The notes below the pieces were generated by a model. It saw only the letters and a list, made by a program, of their open reading frames with translations. It made no database searches and was not told the DNA's origin. Shown here piece after piece: positions 1 through 6,683 of a stretch of DNA of 8,387 nucleotides (its first letter is position 1; each line of letters opens with the position of its first letter). This DNA comes from an uncultured Clostridia bacterium. Lineage in GTDB: Bacteria; Bacillota; Clostridia; Christensenellales; UBA1242. The stretch lies in assembly GCA_934776915.1 (NCBI GenBank), contig CAKVNA010000031.1, forward strand, positions 1 through 8,387, given 5' to 3'. A program made the position numbers and the translations under genes.

Positions 1-1004
1 AAACTGATGTGCTTGCCTTTGCCGAGAAAACAGTTTTTGACATTGCCGAAAAAGAGGACACCTCAAACCTAGAGCCAATTTCAACAGCACTTGACAATGT
101 GCTTGCAAAATTTGAAGAAATTGACAAAAACGGTGGACTTACTCGTGGAATTCCAACAGGTTTTGCCGAACTTGACAGAATTACAAACGGACTTCAAAAG
201 AGTGACTTAATTCTTATAGCCGCCCGTCCGGGTGTGGGAAAATCTAGTTTGGCAATGAATCTTGTAAACTTTGCCGCACTTCAAGGCAAACGCAGTTGTG
301 CAGTTTTCTCACTTGAAATGCCAAAAGAGCAAATTGCTCAAAGGTCACTTTGCTCCATAAGTGGAGTAAGCCTAAGCAAAGCCCTGGGTGGCACGCTTTC
401 TGGTTCAGATTGGAAAGCCCTTTGGGAAGGCAACAAAAAACTTGCCGAAGCAAAAATATATATTGACGACTCGTCCCTCAACTCGCCAAGCACAATAATA
501 AGCAAATGCAGAAGATTAAAACGAGAAAAAGGTCTTGACCTTATTATGATAGACTATCTTCAACTTATGTCCGAGGCAAAGCGTGGCAGAGAAGTCAATC
601 GCCAACAAGAAATCACCGAACTTACAAGAAACCTTAAGATTGCTGCTCGTGAACTTCAAGTCCCAATTTTGCTTTTGTCACAGCTCTCTCGTGATGTGGA
701 AAAGCGTGAAGACCACAAGCCAATTTTAAGTGACCTTAGAGAGTCTGGTGCAATTGAGCAGGACGCAGACATTGTTATGTTTATTTACAACCCTTCAAAA
801 TATTCTGATGTTGAATCAACTGACGGTCCAAATATGTGCAAACTTATTTTGGCAAAACACCGTAACGGTGCTTTGGCAGAAATTGATATTAAGTGGGTGC
901 CAGAAATAACATCTTTTGTTGATGTTGGGGTAAACGCCGACAAGCGTTCACTAGAAGACACCGCCCCACCTCCACCAACTCCACCAGAAGAAATTGCATT
1001 TTAA
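1..1004 (+). CDS. dnaB: Replicative DNA helicase DnaB, C-terminal part (5' end cut by window)
   Basis: Ring-shaped 5'-3' helicase that unwinds DNA at the replication fork. The open frame runs in from the window start (codons at 3, 6, 9), so a GTG at 9 is only an internal valine. About 333 residues are visible. A usual DnaB has roughly 440-450, so the N-terminal primase-interacting domain is mostly missing upstream. Numbering from codon 9, the RecA-type ATPase domain shows Walker A ARPGVGKSS (72-80), SLEMP with the catalytic Glu (about 101-105), Walker B LIMIDYLQLM (178-187), the H3 motif LLLSQLSR (221-228), the H4 DNA-loop motif DLRESGAIEQDAD (242-254), and the KHR arginine-finger segment (283-285). 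The C-terminus is a proline-rich tail (PPPPTPP) ending EEIAF. It is followed by a 239-nt gap before alaS, so the two need not share a transcript. Identification is secure; only the N-terminus is unseen. Confidence 0.96.
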   Translation, partial: TDVLAFAEKTVFDIAEKEDTSNLEPISTALDNVLAKFEEIDKNGGLTRGIPTGFAELDRITNGLQKSDLILIAARPGVGKSSLAMNLVNFAALQGKRSCAVFSLEMPKEQIAQRSLCSISGVSLSKALGGTLSGSDWKALWEGNKKLAEAKIYIDDSSLNSPSTIISKCRRLKREKGLDLIMIDYLQLMSEAKRGREVNRQQEITELTRNLKIAARELQVPILLLSQLSRDVEKREDHKPILSDLRESGAIEQDADIVMFIYNPSKYSDVESTDGPNMCKLILAKHRNGALAEIDIKWVPEITSFVDVGVNADKRSLEDTAPPPPTPPEEIAF

Positions 1005-1243
1005 GGCGGTTTTAAAAAATTAACAAAAAGCAATTTTTCAGAATAAAAATCAAACATTTTGCAACAAAAGAGCAAAATTAACACAATTTTGACAAAAAGA
1101 TATATAAAAAACAAATATTTCAAAATTTTAGCAAAAAAATGACAAGATTTGCAATAAATTACATAATTTTAGCAATAATTTGACAAAAAAACGCAGAATT
1201 AGAAATAATTTGATAAAAAATTTAGATAAAAGAAGATAAAAAC
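1005..1243. other. A-rich 239-nt intergenic spacer between dnaB and alaS
   Basis: No gene is supported here. The top strand is strongly A-rich with few G residues. It holds a perfect inverted repeat CAAAATT-AACAC-AATTTTG (1073-1091), an 11-bp direct repeat AATTTTAGCAA (1124-1134 and 1165-1175, 41 bp apart), and two copies of TTGACAAAAA (1089-1098 and 1180-1189). The inverted repeat is A/T-only in most of its stem and has no following T-run, so it is not a convincing terminator. I see no T-box (no GGTGGNACCGCG-like antisequence) although alaS follows. No clear dnaB terminator is visible. Confidence 0.6.
1180..1209 (+). promoter_or_regulatory. Candidate sigma-70-type promoter for alaS
   Basis: A perfect -35 TTGACA (1180-1185) is followed after 18 nt by AATAAT (1204-1209), five of six matches to the -10 consensus. 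The predicted start would be near 1216, giving a leader of about 28 nt before the alaS ATG. Because the region is A/T-rich, chance matches are likely, and a second TTGACA at 1089-1094 lacks a good -10. Confidence 0.45.
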
Positions 1244-3037
1244 ATGAAAAAACTTACAGCAAAACAATTAAGAGAAATGTGGATTGACTTTTATAAGGAA
1301 CGAGGTCATGCTTACATTCCATCTGCCTCACTTGTGCCAGAAAATGACCCATCTGTTTTGTTCACCACTGCAGGAATGCAACCTCTTGTGCCTTATCTTT
1401 TGGGCGAAAAACACCCATGTGGCAAAAGACTTGTTGACATTCAAAAGTGTGTCAGAACAGGTGACATTGACGAAGTGGGTGACGACTATCACTGCACATT
1501 TTTTGAAATGCTAGGCAACTGGAGTTTGGGTGACTATTTCAAAAAAGAAAAAATTGCATGGAGTTATGACTTCTTAACAAACCCAAAATATCTTGCAATT
1601 CCAAAGGAAGACATAGCAGTAACTGTCTTTGCAGGTGACGAAACAGCCCCAAGAGATGACGAAAGTTACAATGCTTGGCGTGCTTGTGGTGTGCCAGAGT
1701 CAAAAATTTTCCTTCTTCCAAAAGAACACAACTGGTGGATTTTGGCAAGTGGAATTGGACCATGCGGGCCAGACAGTGAAATGTTTATTGACACAGGCAA
1801 GCCAAAGTGTTGCAAAGACTGCAACCCTTCTTGTTCTTGTGGAAAATATATTGAAATTGGCAATGATGTTTATATGCAATATGTCGTAAAGCGAAAAGGT
1901 GGCAAACTGGAAAAAAATCCACAACACAATGTTGACACTGGCTTTGGCTTTGACAGACTTTTATACATTTCAAACGGGCTAGAAAGTGTTTATGACACCG
2001 AACTTTTTGTCCCTGTTATTAAGAAAATTGAAGAAATCAGTGGCAAGTATTATCTTCTCAACGAGCCAACAAAGAGAAATATGCGAATTATTGCCGACCA
2101 CATTCGTGCCAGTGTTTTTATCATTGGTGACGGGGTTGAGCCACTTAATGTGGGGCAAGGTTATGTCTTAAGAAGACTTTTAAGACGAGCAATAAATTGT
2201 GCTTCAAGACTTGGGTTTGAAAGTGAAAAACTTTGCGACCTTGTTCCCGTTGTTGTTGAAATTTATCACGAGTTTTATCCAGAACTTGTGGAGAAAACAC
2301 CAGCAATTCAAAACACAATTAAACTAGAATGTGAAAAGTTTTCAAAAACACTTTTAACTGGCATAAAGGAATTTGAAAAGGTTGCACAATATTGCAAAGA
2401 TGGTGTCCTAAACGGCAAAACAGCCTTCAGACTTTATGACACATTTGGCTTCCCACTTGAACTTACAAAAGAACTTGCCAGTGAAAAAGGTCTTACTGTT
2501 GACGAAGAAGGCTATGACTTGGCATTCAAAAATCACCAAGAAAAAAGCAAAGCAAACATTGACCATGTTTTCAAAGGCGGGCTAGCTGACACTGGCGTTC
2601 AAACAACAAGACTTCACACCGCCGTTCACCTTTTGGGTGCAGCACTCAGAGCAATTATAGACCCAAATATCAACCAAAAGGGAAGCAATATCACATCAGA
2701 ACGACTTCGTTTTGACTTTAACTGTGACCACAAACTGACTGACGAAGAAAAGTTTAAACTTGAAAAATTTGTCAATGACGCAATAGAAAAAGATTATCCT
2801 GTTGTGTGTGAAGAAATGACTCTTGACCAAGCCAAAGAACAAAATGCAGTGGGTATTTTTGAAAACAAATATGGCGACAGAGTCAAAGTCTATTCCATAG
2901 GCGATGTTAGCAAAGAAATTTGTGGTGGCCCTCATGCAAAGCACACTGGTGAGCTTGGACACTTCAAAATTGTCAAGGAAGAGTCGTCATCAGCGGGCGT
3001 TCGAAGAATAAAAGCAATCATCGAACCAAAAGACTAA
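1244..3037 (+). CDS. alaS: Alanyl-tRNA synthetase, short form lacking C-Ala
   Basis: Class II enzyme that charges tRNA-Ala with alanine in the cytoplasm and hydrolyses mischarged Ser/Gly-tRNA-Ala. At 597 aa it is far shorter than the usual 850-900. Visible parts: class II motif 1 region (LFTTAGMQPLVPYL, 39-52), motif 2 (HCTFFEMLGNWSLGDYFK, 83-100), substrate-site GIGPCGPDSEM (170-180), a cysteine cluster (C189, C190, C193, C197, C199), motif 3 (GYVLRRLLRRA, 306-316), then the helical tRNA-recognition region. The editing domain starts abruptly near 450 with HTAVH (458-462) and ends with CGGPH (560-564), the Zn-type HxxxH and CxxxH pair. In E. coli AlaRS the HxxxH lies around 564, so about 100 residues (the beta-barrel linker) are absent. 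The chain stops after the SAD domain with no C-Ala. The ATG at 1244 is preceded by weak AGAAG (1231-1235); the N-terminus matches the family start. The frame is intact and the motifs conserved, so this looks like a functional short form, not a truncation. It may be the only AlaRS or a second copy; the window cannot tell. Confidence 0.95.
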   Translation: MKKLTAKQLREMWIDFYKERGHAYIPSASLVPENDPSVLFTTAGMQPLVPYLLGEKHPCGKRLVDIQKCVRTGDIDEVGDDYHCTFFEMLGNWSLGDYFKKEKIAWSYDFLTNPKYLAIPKEDIAVTVFAGDETAPRDDESYNAWRACGVPESKIFLLPKEHNWWILASGIGPCGPDSEMFIDTGKPKCCKDCNPSCSCGKYIEIGNDVYMQYVVKRKGGKLEKNPQHNVDTGFGFDRLLYISNGLESVYDTELFVPVIKKIEEISGKYYLLNEPTKRNMRIIADHIRASVFIIGDGVEPLNVGQGYVLRRLLRRAINCASRLGFESEKLCDLVPVVVEIYHEFYPELVEKTPAIQNTIKLECEKFSKTLLTGIKEFEKVAQYCKDGVLNGKTAFRLYDTFGFPLELTKELASEKGLTVDEEGYDLAFKNHQEKSKANIDHVFKGGLADTGVQTTRLHTAVHLLGAALRAIIDPNINQKGSNITSERLRFDFNCDHKLTDEEKFKLEKFVNDAIEKDYPVVCEEMTLDQAKEQNAVGIFENKYGDRVKVYSIGDVSKEICGGPHAKHTGELGHFKIVKEESSSAGVRRIKAIIEPKD

Positions 3038-3111
3038 GTTATCCATAAAAATTGACAAAATGTGGATAAGTGTTGCAAAAATAGACATTTTGCGGCAAAA
3101 AAGGAGCAAAA
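3038..3111. promoter_or_regulatory. Inverted pair of DnaA-box-like sites between alaS and the solenoid protein gene
   Basis: TTATCCATA (3039-3047) is one mismatch from the DnaA box consensus. TGTGGATAA (3061-3069) is the exact reverse complement of the consensus TTATCCACA. The two face each other, sharing the inverted arms TTATCCA and TGGATAA, with TTGACA (3052-3057) between them. The first box begins two bases after the alaS stop codon. No good -10 hexamer is seen at normal spacing from that TTGACA (best is AAAAAT at 19 nt). The sequence match is direct; DnaA binding is inferred. A pair of boxes in a 74-nt gap could give DnaA control of the following gene or titrate DnaA. Confidence 0.5.
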
Positions 3112-4806
3112 ATGAGCAAAAAGAAGAAGTTTTTAATCTATTTATCTGCCTTTCTGTTGTCCATTGTGGCAGTGGTCGGTGGGTGTTTTGCCATAATGTT
3201 TCTTTCCCCGGGGACGGAAATTTTGGGCTACAAATATATAGTCCTAAATCAAAAAGAAACCGTCACCCTAAATCAGTCTGACCTCTATGCCGTGCAAGCG
3301 GTGAAGATTATGTCCGATCTCAGCCGCATTTCAATTTATCCCGCAAGCAATGACGAAATTACAATAACCTACAATCAAAATATATCTGGATATGTAAAAT
3401 CTGTCAACGCAGACTACAGCATTTCCACCAAAAAACAAAGCCAACTTTTCTCCACCTACACAGACACCACCGAGGACCTAACAACCATGGTCATCAAAAT
3501 TTCAGAGCCAAAAGGCTGGCTTAGTTATTCGGAATCTAATGTTAAGATTGCCCTTCCACAAACAGCCTACACAGCAATCTACGCCTCTTGCAGCAAGTCC
3601 GATGTAACCCTCGCTTCCACTCAAAAATATACAGACTCTGAAACAAGCGAGGAACTAACCCGAAACATCACTTGCAAACACCTGTTTTTGCAAAGTGCTG
3701 GTGACGGGAATGTAACAGTTGCTCCAAACGATACCATGAAAACGCTTAACTTCCAAACAGAATTTGGAACAGCCAAAATCTCTGGCAAAAAGGAACTTTC
3801 AGCCGAACAAGTCGTTTTTTCCACAGACAGCGGAACTTTCGATTTCTACAACAACGGCGAGGGAACACTTAGCCTATCTCGTGGACTTTTTGTGAACGCA
3901 AGTGGCTCACCAACAATAAAATTTTGCAACCTAAACAGCAATGTTTCCATAACAACAAACGGCGGCGACATCGACCTAGGGAAAGTTGGGCAAGAAACCT
4001 CACCTTATGAAGTCAAAATATATTCAAGCGGTGCAAATCTTAATATTTCCACACTTTATGGCGTAATTTTGAGCGAGGGTGCAGACGGGCAAACAAACAA
4101 CATTTCAATCAACTATCTCAAAAACACCTCATCAGAACTTGCAACAATTCATTCGGGGGCGGGGAATATAACAATAAATACACTTGAGTCAGACGCCTCT
4201 CTCACTTCGACTTCGGGCAACATAACAGTTTATGAAGTGGGCGTGAGTTATGGCATATACGCCTATTCCACAAGCGGAACCGTCAGCATAAACTACACCA
4301 AAAGTGCAACCTTCCACAGCGGAACACTTTTGCAAGTTTTCACAAAGTCGGGAAGCGTCAAACTTCAAAACATAAGTTGCAAACTGGAACTCACCGTTCT
4401 TGACAACTCCTCACAAAGCCCATGCGAACTCACATTTACAGCAATCTGCAACTCAATAGACGGCTCACAACTTACAAACAAAATTTCTGCACCAAGCAGA
4501 GATGTAAAAATAACTTTCATAGGCTCTGGTGACGGATTATCATGCCGTATGCTCACCACAAAAACAGTCTATTTTGATCCCTCTGTTAGCAGTCTTTGTT
4601 CCAAGGTTGACACAAAGTCAATTCCAGCAGATAGAGATAGTCTATTAAATCAAACTCAATACAAAGATTATTCTAATCAATACAGACTTTTCTACAAAAA
4701 TCCAGACAAAGCGGAAGAAGAAGGTGAAGTCGTCTTATTTCAAAGATTTGGAATTTTGCTCATCGACTCGGCCTCCACCACAGTCTATCACCGTTTGTCC
4801 GCTTAA
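3112..4806 (+). CDS. Exported or membrane-anchored beta-solenoid protein, DUF4097-like
   Basis: I do not recognise a specific named protein. The 564-aa chain starts with a lysine patch (KKKK, 3-6) and a hydrophobic stretch (about 7-31), typical of a signal peptide or N-terminal anchor. VVGGC (21-25) fits a lipoprotein box with Cys25 as the lipidated residue, though hydrophobic residues continue after it, so an uncleaved transmembrane anchor is equally possible. The remainder is rich in Ser, Thr, Asn and alternating beta residues. Short turn-and-strand units recur: TDSGTFDF (238-245), TNGGDIDL (282-289), SGAGNITI (348-355), TSTSGNITV (365-373), STSGTVSI (386-393) and TKSGSVKL (411-418). The last four are spaced about 18-24 residues apart, the pattern of a beta-solenoid as in DUF4097 putative adhesins. 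No catalytic motif is visible. The start is supported by AAGGAG (3101-3106) five bases before ATG. The gene follows alaS by 74 nt, and a hairpin terminator lies downstream. Surface location is likely; function is unknown. Confidence 0.8.
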   Translation: MSKKKKFLIYLSAFLLSIVAVVGGCFAIMFLSPGTEILGYKYIVLNQKETVTLNQSDLYAVQAVKIMSDLSRISIYPASNDEITITYNQNISGYVKSVNADYSISTKKQSQLFSTYTDTTEDLTTMVIKISEPKGWLSYSESNVKIALPQTAYTAIYASCSKSDVTLASTQKYTDSETSEELTRNITCKHLFLQSAGDGNVTVAPNDTMKTLNFQTEFGTAKISGKKELSAEQVVFSTDSGTFDFYNNGEGTLSLSRGLFVNASGSPTIKFCNLNSNVSITTNGGDIDLGKVGQETSPYEVKIYSSGANLNISTLYGVILSEGADGQTNNISINYLKNTSSELATIHSGAGNITINTLESDASLTSTSGNITVYEVGVSYGIYAYSTSGTVSINYTKSATFHSGTLLQVFTKSGSVKLQNISCKLELTVLDNSSQSPCELTFTAICNSIDGSQLTNKISAPSRDVKITFIGSGDGLSCRMLTTKTVYFDPSVSSLCSKVDTKSIPADRDSLLNQTQYKDYSNQYRLFYKNPDKAEEEGEVVLFQRFGILLIDSASTTVYHRLSA

Positions 4807-4918
4807 TACTTATATACTAAGATAGAAAAGTATTTTTGAAATACCATTTTAGAAAATAATATGCTTTAATAACAAAACTCAAATAAAAAGTAAAATAATT
4901 TAATCAAAAAATAAAAAT

Positions 4919-4948
4919 AAACACAACCCGAAAGAGTTGTGTTTTTAT
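4919..4948. terminator. Bidirectional intrinsic terminator between convergent genes
   Basis: AAACACAAC (4919-4927) pairs perfectly with GTTGTGTTT (4936-4944). The eight-base interior CCGAAAGA can form one more C-G pair over a GAAA tetraloop. On the plus strand the stem runs into a T-run (4942-4946). On the minus strand the complement of the A-rich flank at 4907-4921 provides a T-rich tail. It sits between the plus-strand gene ending at 4806 and the minus-strand operon ending at 4994, so it can stop both. Confidence 0.85.
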
Positions 4949-4993
4949 ATTTGCTATTTTCCGCTTATAATGCCAATTTTATAAAATATATTT

Positions 4994-5338
4994 TTAGTTG
5001 TTTTCATTTATTTCCGTCACAACAAGATTGACATCAGTTTCAAGAACATTTTTTGCAACAATGTCGCCAAGTTTAATATCTTTAGATATTTTAAGTGTTT
5101 TTGTAAGCCTCAAACAATCGTCAATAAGCGTTTTGTCAATGGAATTGTCTGTTTTTAAACAAACTGTTCCATTTTTTGTTTTTACAACTGTGGTCACCAT
5201 TCGCTTTGGGCAAGTTGCTTCATTTTTGCCATATTCAGCACCCCTTGGACACCTATTGCCCGTCACCACAACTTCATCTCCCACTTTTTCCACTTTCAAA
5301 CTGCACCCAACAGGGCACATTATGCAAGTTAATTCCAT
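4994..5338 (-). CDS. DUF1667 cysteine-rich protein (COG3862-type), last gene of the redox operon
   Basis: Small protein of 114 aa. Cysteines are arranged as C5-x2-C8-x3-C12 followed by C30 in GNRCPRG and C43 in ATCPKR; this CIMCPVGC...GNRCPRG signature is the hallmark of DUF1667. The spacing resembles the Fe4S4-binding segment of molybdopterin oxidoreductases, so an iron-sulfur or redox role is plausible but not shown. I chose ATG at 5338 over an in-frame TTG at 5356. The ATG has a strong AAGGGGG (5344-5350) exactly five bases upstream and places the CxxC motif at the N-terminus as in the family; the TTG start would also overlap the preceding gene. The ribosome binding site overlaps the stop codon of the upstream flavoprotein gene, implying tight translational coupling. 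By gene order it is probably a subunit or electron-transfer partner of the two flavoproteins. It lacks a signal peptide or membrane segment, so it is likely cytoplasmic. Confidence 0.9.
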   Translation of the reverse strand: MELTCIMCPVGCSLKVEKVGDEVVVTGNRCPRGAEYGKNEATCPKRMVTTVVKTKNGTVCLKTDNSIDKTLIDDCLRLTKTLKISKDIKLGDIVAKNVLETDVNLVVTEINENN

Positions 5339-5348
5339 TTTATCCCCC

Positions 5349-6608
5349 TTATTCAATGCTCACCTCAATATCGCCAGTCAAATTGTTTTTCGCTACAATA
5401 ACTGTTTCCATTTCCGCAGGCAAAATAATTTTCTTTTCAATCTCTCTAACAACTTGCCCACCACTTCTGACAACAATTTTCTTATCTCTATAAACATTGT
5501 TGCTTCTAAAATTTATGTTCACAATCCCACTACCCTCATAAAAGGTCGTTGGATTGACATATCTAACACCATTTTTTGATTCTATTGTGTGAGGGTTCTG
5601 TGTGTTAAGTTGCCCCAAAACGAACTTCGCACTATTTTGCCCCGCACGCTCCGCCTCATGCGAAACATTGTCCACAATGTCATGCACATGAAGCCCATTG
5701 CCGCAAGAGAACACGCCCGCAAGATTTGTCTGCAAATATTCGTCAACCATAGCCCCATTTGTCATTGGGTTTAGTTTTACGCCAAGTTTTGACGCAATGT
5801 CATTTTCTGGCACAAGCCCAATGCTCAATATAACTGTGTCACATGGCACAAATTCTTTCTTACTTTCGTCAAGTGAAAAGTCTTCTTTTACAGGAGCAAC
5901 ATAAACGCCTTCAACTCTATCTTTTCCCACCACTTCGCACACAGTTTTAGAAAGATGTAGGGGAATGTTGTAGTCCTCAAGACATTGCACAATATTTCTT
6001 TTAAGTCCCGAAGGATAGGGCATAATTTCATACACCCCCAAAACTTCCGCCCCTTCAAACCTAAGTCGTCTTGCCATAATAAGACCTATGTCCCCACTGC
6101 CCACAACAACAATCTTTTTGCCCACCATTTTGCCATAAATATTTATAAGTCGTTGAGCACTGCCCGCAGAAATAACTCCCGCAGGTCTTGTCCCGCAAAG
6201 AGAAATGCTGCCGCTTGGTCTTTCTCTGCACCCAGTTGCCAAAACAACCGACTTTGCCACAAAAGATATTTCACCATTTCTGCTTATAGTGCGAATTTCA
6301 TAATTTATATCGCCTTGCAAATTGTCTTCACTTTTCACAATTTCAAGAACTGTCGTGCCAAGGAAAACTTCAACCTTTGTGCCACTCAATTTGTCCACAA
6401 ATCTTTGAGCATATTCTGGGCCTGTCAATTCTTGCTTAAAGTAGTTTAGCCCAAAGCCATTGTGAATGCATTGGTTAAGAATTCCGCCCAGTCTGTCATC
6501 TCTTTCCAAAACTGCAACTTTTAGCCCTGCTTTGTCTGCTTCTATCGCACTTGCAAGACCTGCACTTCCACCGCCTATTACAACAATGTCAAATTCTTTT
6601 CTTTCCAT
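5349..6608 (-). CDS. FAD/NAD(P)-binding oxidoreductase (Pyr_redox_2 family, HcnB/OoxA-like)
   Basis: A 419-aa flavoprotein with two Rossmann dinucleotide folds. The N-terminal FAD motif is DIVVIGGGSAG (7-17) with LERDDRLGG (34-42); ATGCRERP (124-131) is the second FAD-contact strand; VVVGSGDIG (167-175) is the nucleotide-binding fold; GVFSCGNGLHVHD (298-310) is the closing FAD motif. NQCIHNGFG (45-53) carries Cys47 near the flavin but not a CxxC redox pair, so it is not a classic thioredoxin reductase. The fold and sequence resemble the FAD subunits of cyanide synthase and octopine oxidase (COG0446 group). A longer start at 6653 adds 15 residues but has only a weak upstream AAAG. I prefer ATG 6608, with GGAG (6614-6617) five bases upstream and the family-typical distance to the FAD motif. 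It lies 75 nt after the upstream flavoprotein gene and is followed closely by DUF1667. Likely role: moving electrons from the dehydrogenase subunit to NAD(P) or another acceptor. Confidence 0.9.
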   Translation of the reverse strand: MERKEFDIVVIGGGSAGLASAIEADKAGLKVAVLERDDRLGGILNQCIHNGFGLNYFKQELTGPEYAQRFVDKLSGTKVEVFLGTTVLEIVKSEDNLQGDINYEIRTISRNGEISFVAKSVVLATGCRERPSGSISLCGTRPAGVISAGSAQRLINIYGKMVGKKIVVVGSGDIGLIMARRLRFEGAEVLGVYEIMPYPSGLKRNIVQCLEDYNIPLHLSKTVCEVVGKDRVEGVYVAPVKEDFSLDESKKEFVPCDTVILSIGLVPENDIASKLGVKLNPMTNGAMVDEYLQTNLAGVFSCGNGLHVHDIVDNVSHEAERAGQNSAKFVLGQLNTQNPHTIESKNGVRYVNPTTFYEGSGIVNINFRSNNVYRDKKIVVRSGGQVVREIEKKIILPAEMETVIVAKNNLTGDIEVSIE

Positions 6609-6683
6609 TTCATCTCCATTTTTTGCTAGCAATTTTTGCAAATTATATTTCATATCTTTCGCTTATAGTCAGTTATCCAGCGT

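Noticed and set aside
9..1004. GTG at position 9 as the start of a 331-aa protein
   Set aside because: The frame is open to the window edge and the residues before and after fit DnaB, so this GTG is an internal valine codon of a gene that starts upstream.
1073..1091. Inverted repeat as dnaB terminator
   Set aside because: The stem is almost entirely A-T and no T-run follows on either strand at the right place.
3060..3281. Plus-strand 73-aa open frame overlapping the start of the solenoid gene
   Set aside because: It overlaps most of its length with a gene that has a strong ribosome binding site and signal sequence; its own ATG lies inside the DnaA-box region with no ribosome binding site.
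5339..5356. TTG at 5356 as start of the DUF1667 gene
   Set aside because: It would overlap the upstream stop and ignore the strong AAGGGGG five bases before ATG 5338, which also matches the family N-terminus.
4998..5579. Plus-strand 193-aa open frame
   Set aside because: It lies antisense to the DUF1667 gene and the end of the flavoprotein gene, has no family signature or good ribosome binding site, and both minus-strand genes have clear motifs.
6623..6632. Ten-base palindrome TTGCTAGCAA upstream of the second flavoprotein start
   Set aside because: Too short to call an operator or terminator, and it sits between genes of one operon with no other support.
6609..6653. ATG at 6653 as start of the second flavoprotein
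   Set aside because: The extra 15 residues have no counterpart in the family and a weaker ribosome binding site than ATG 6608. It remains a possible alternative.
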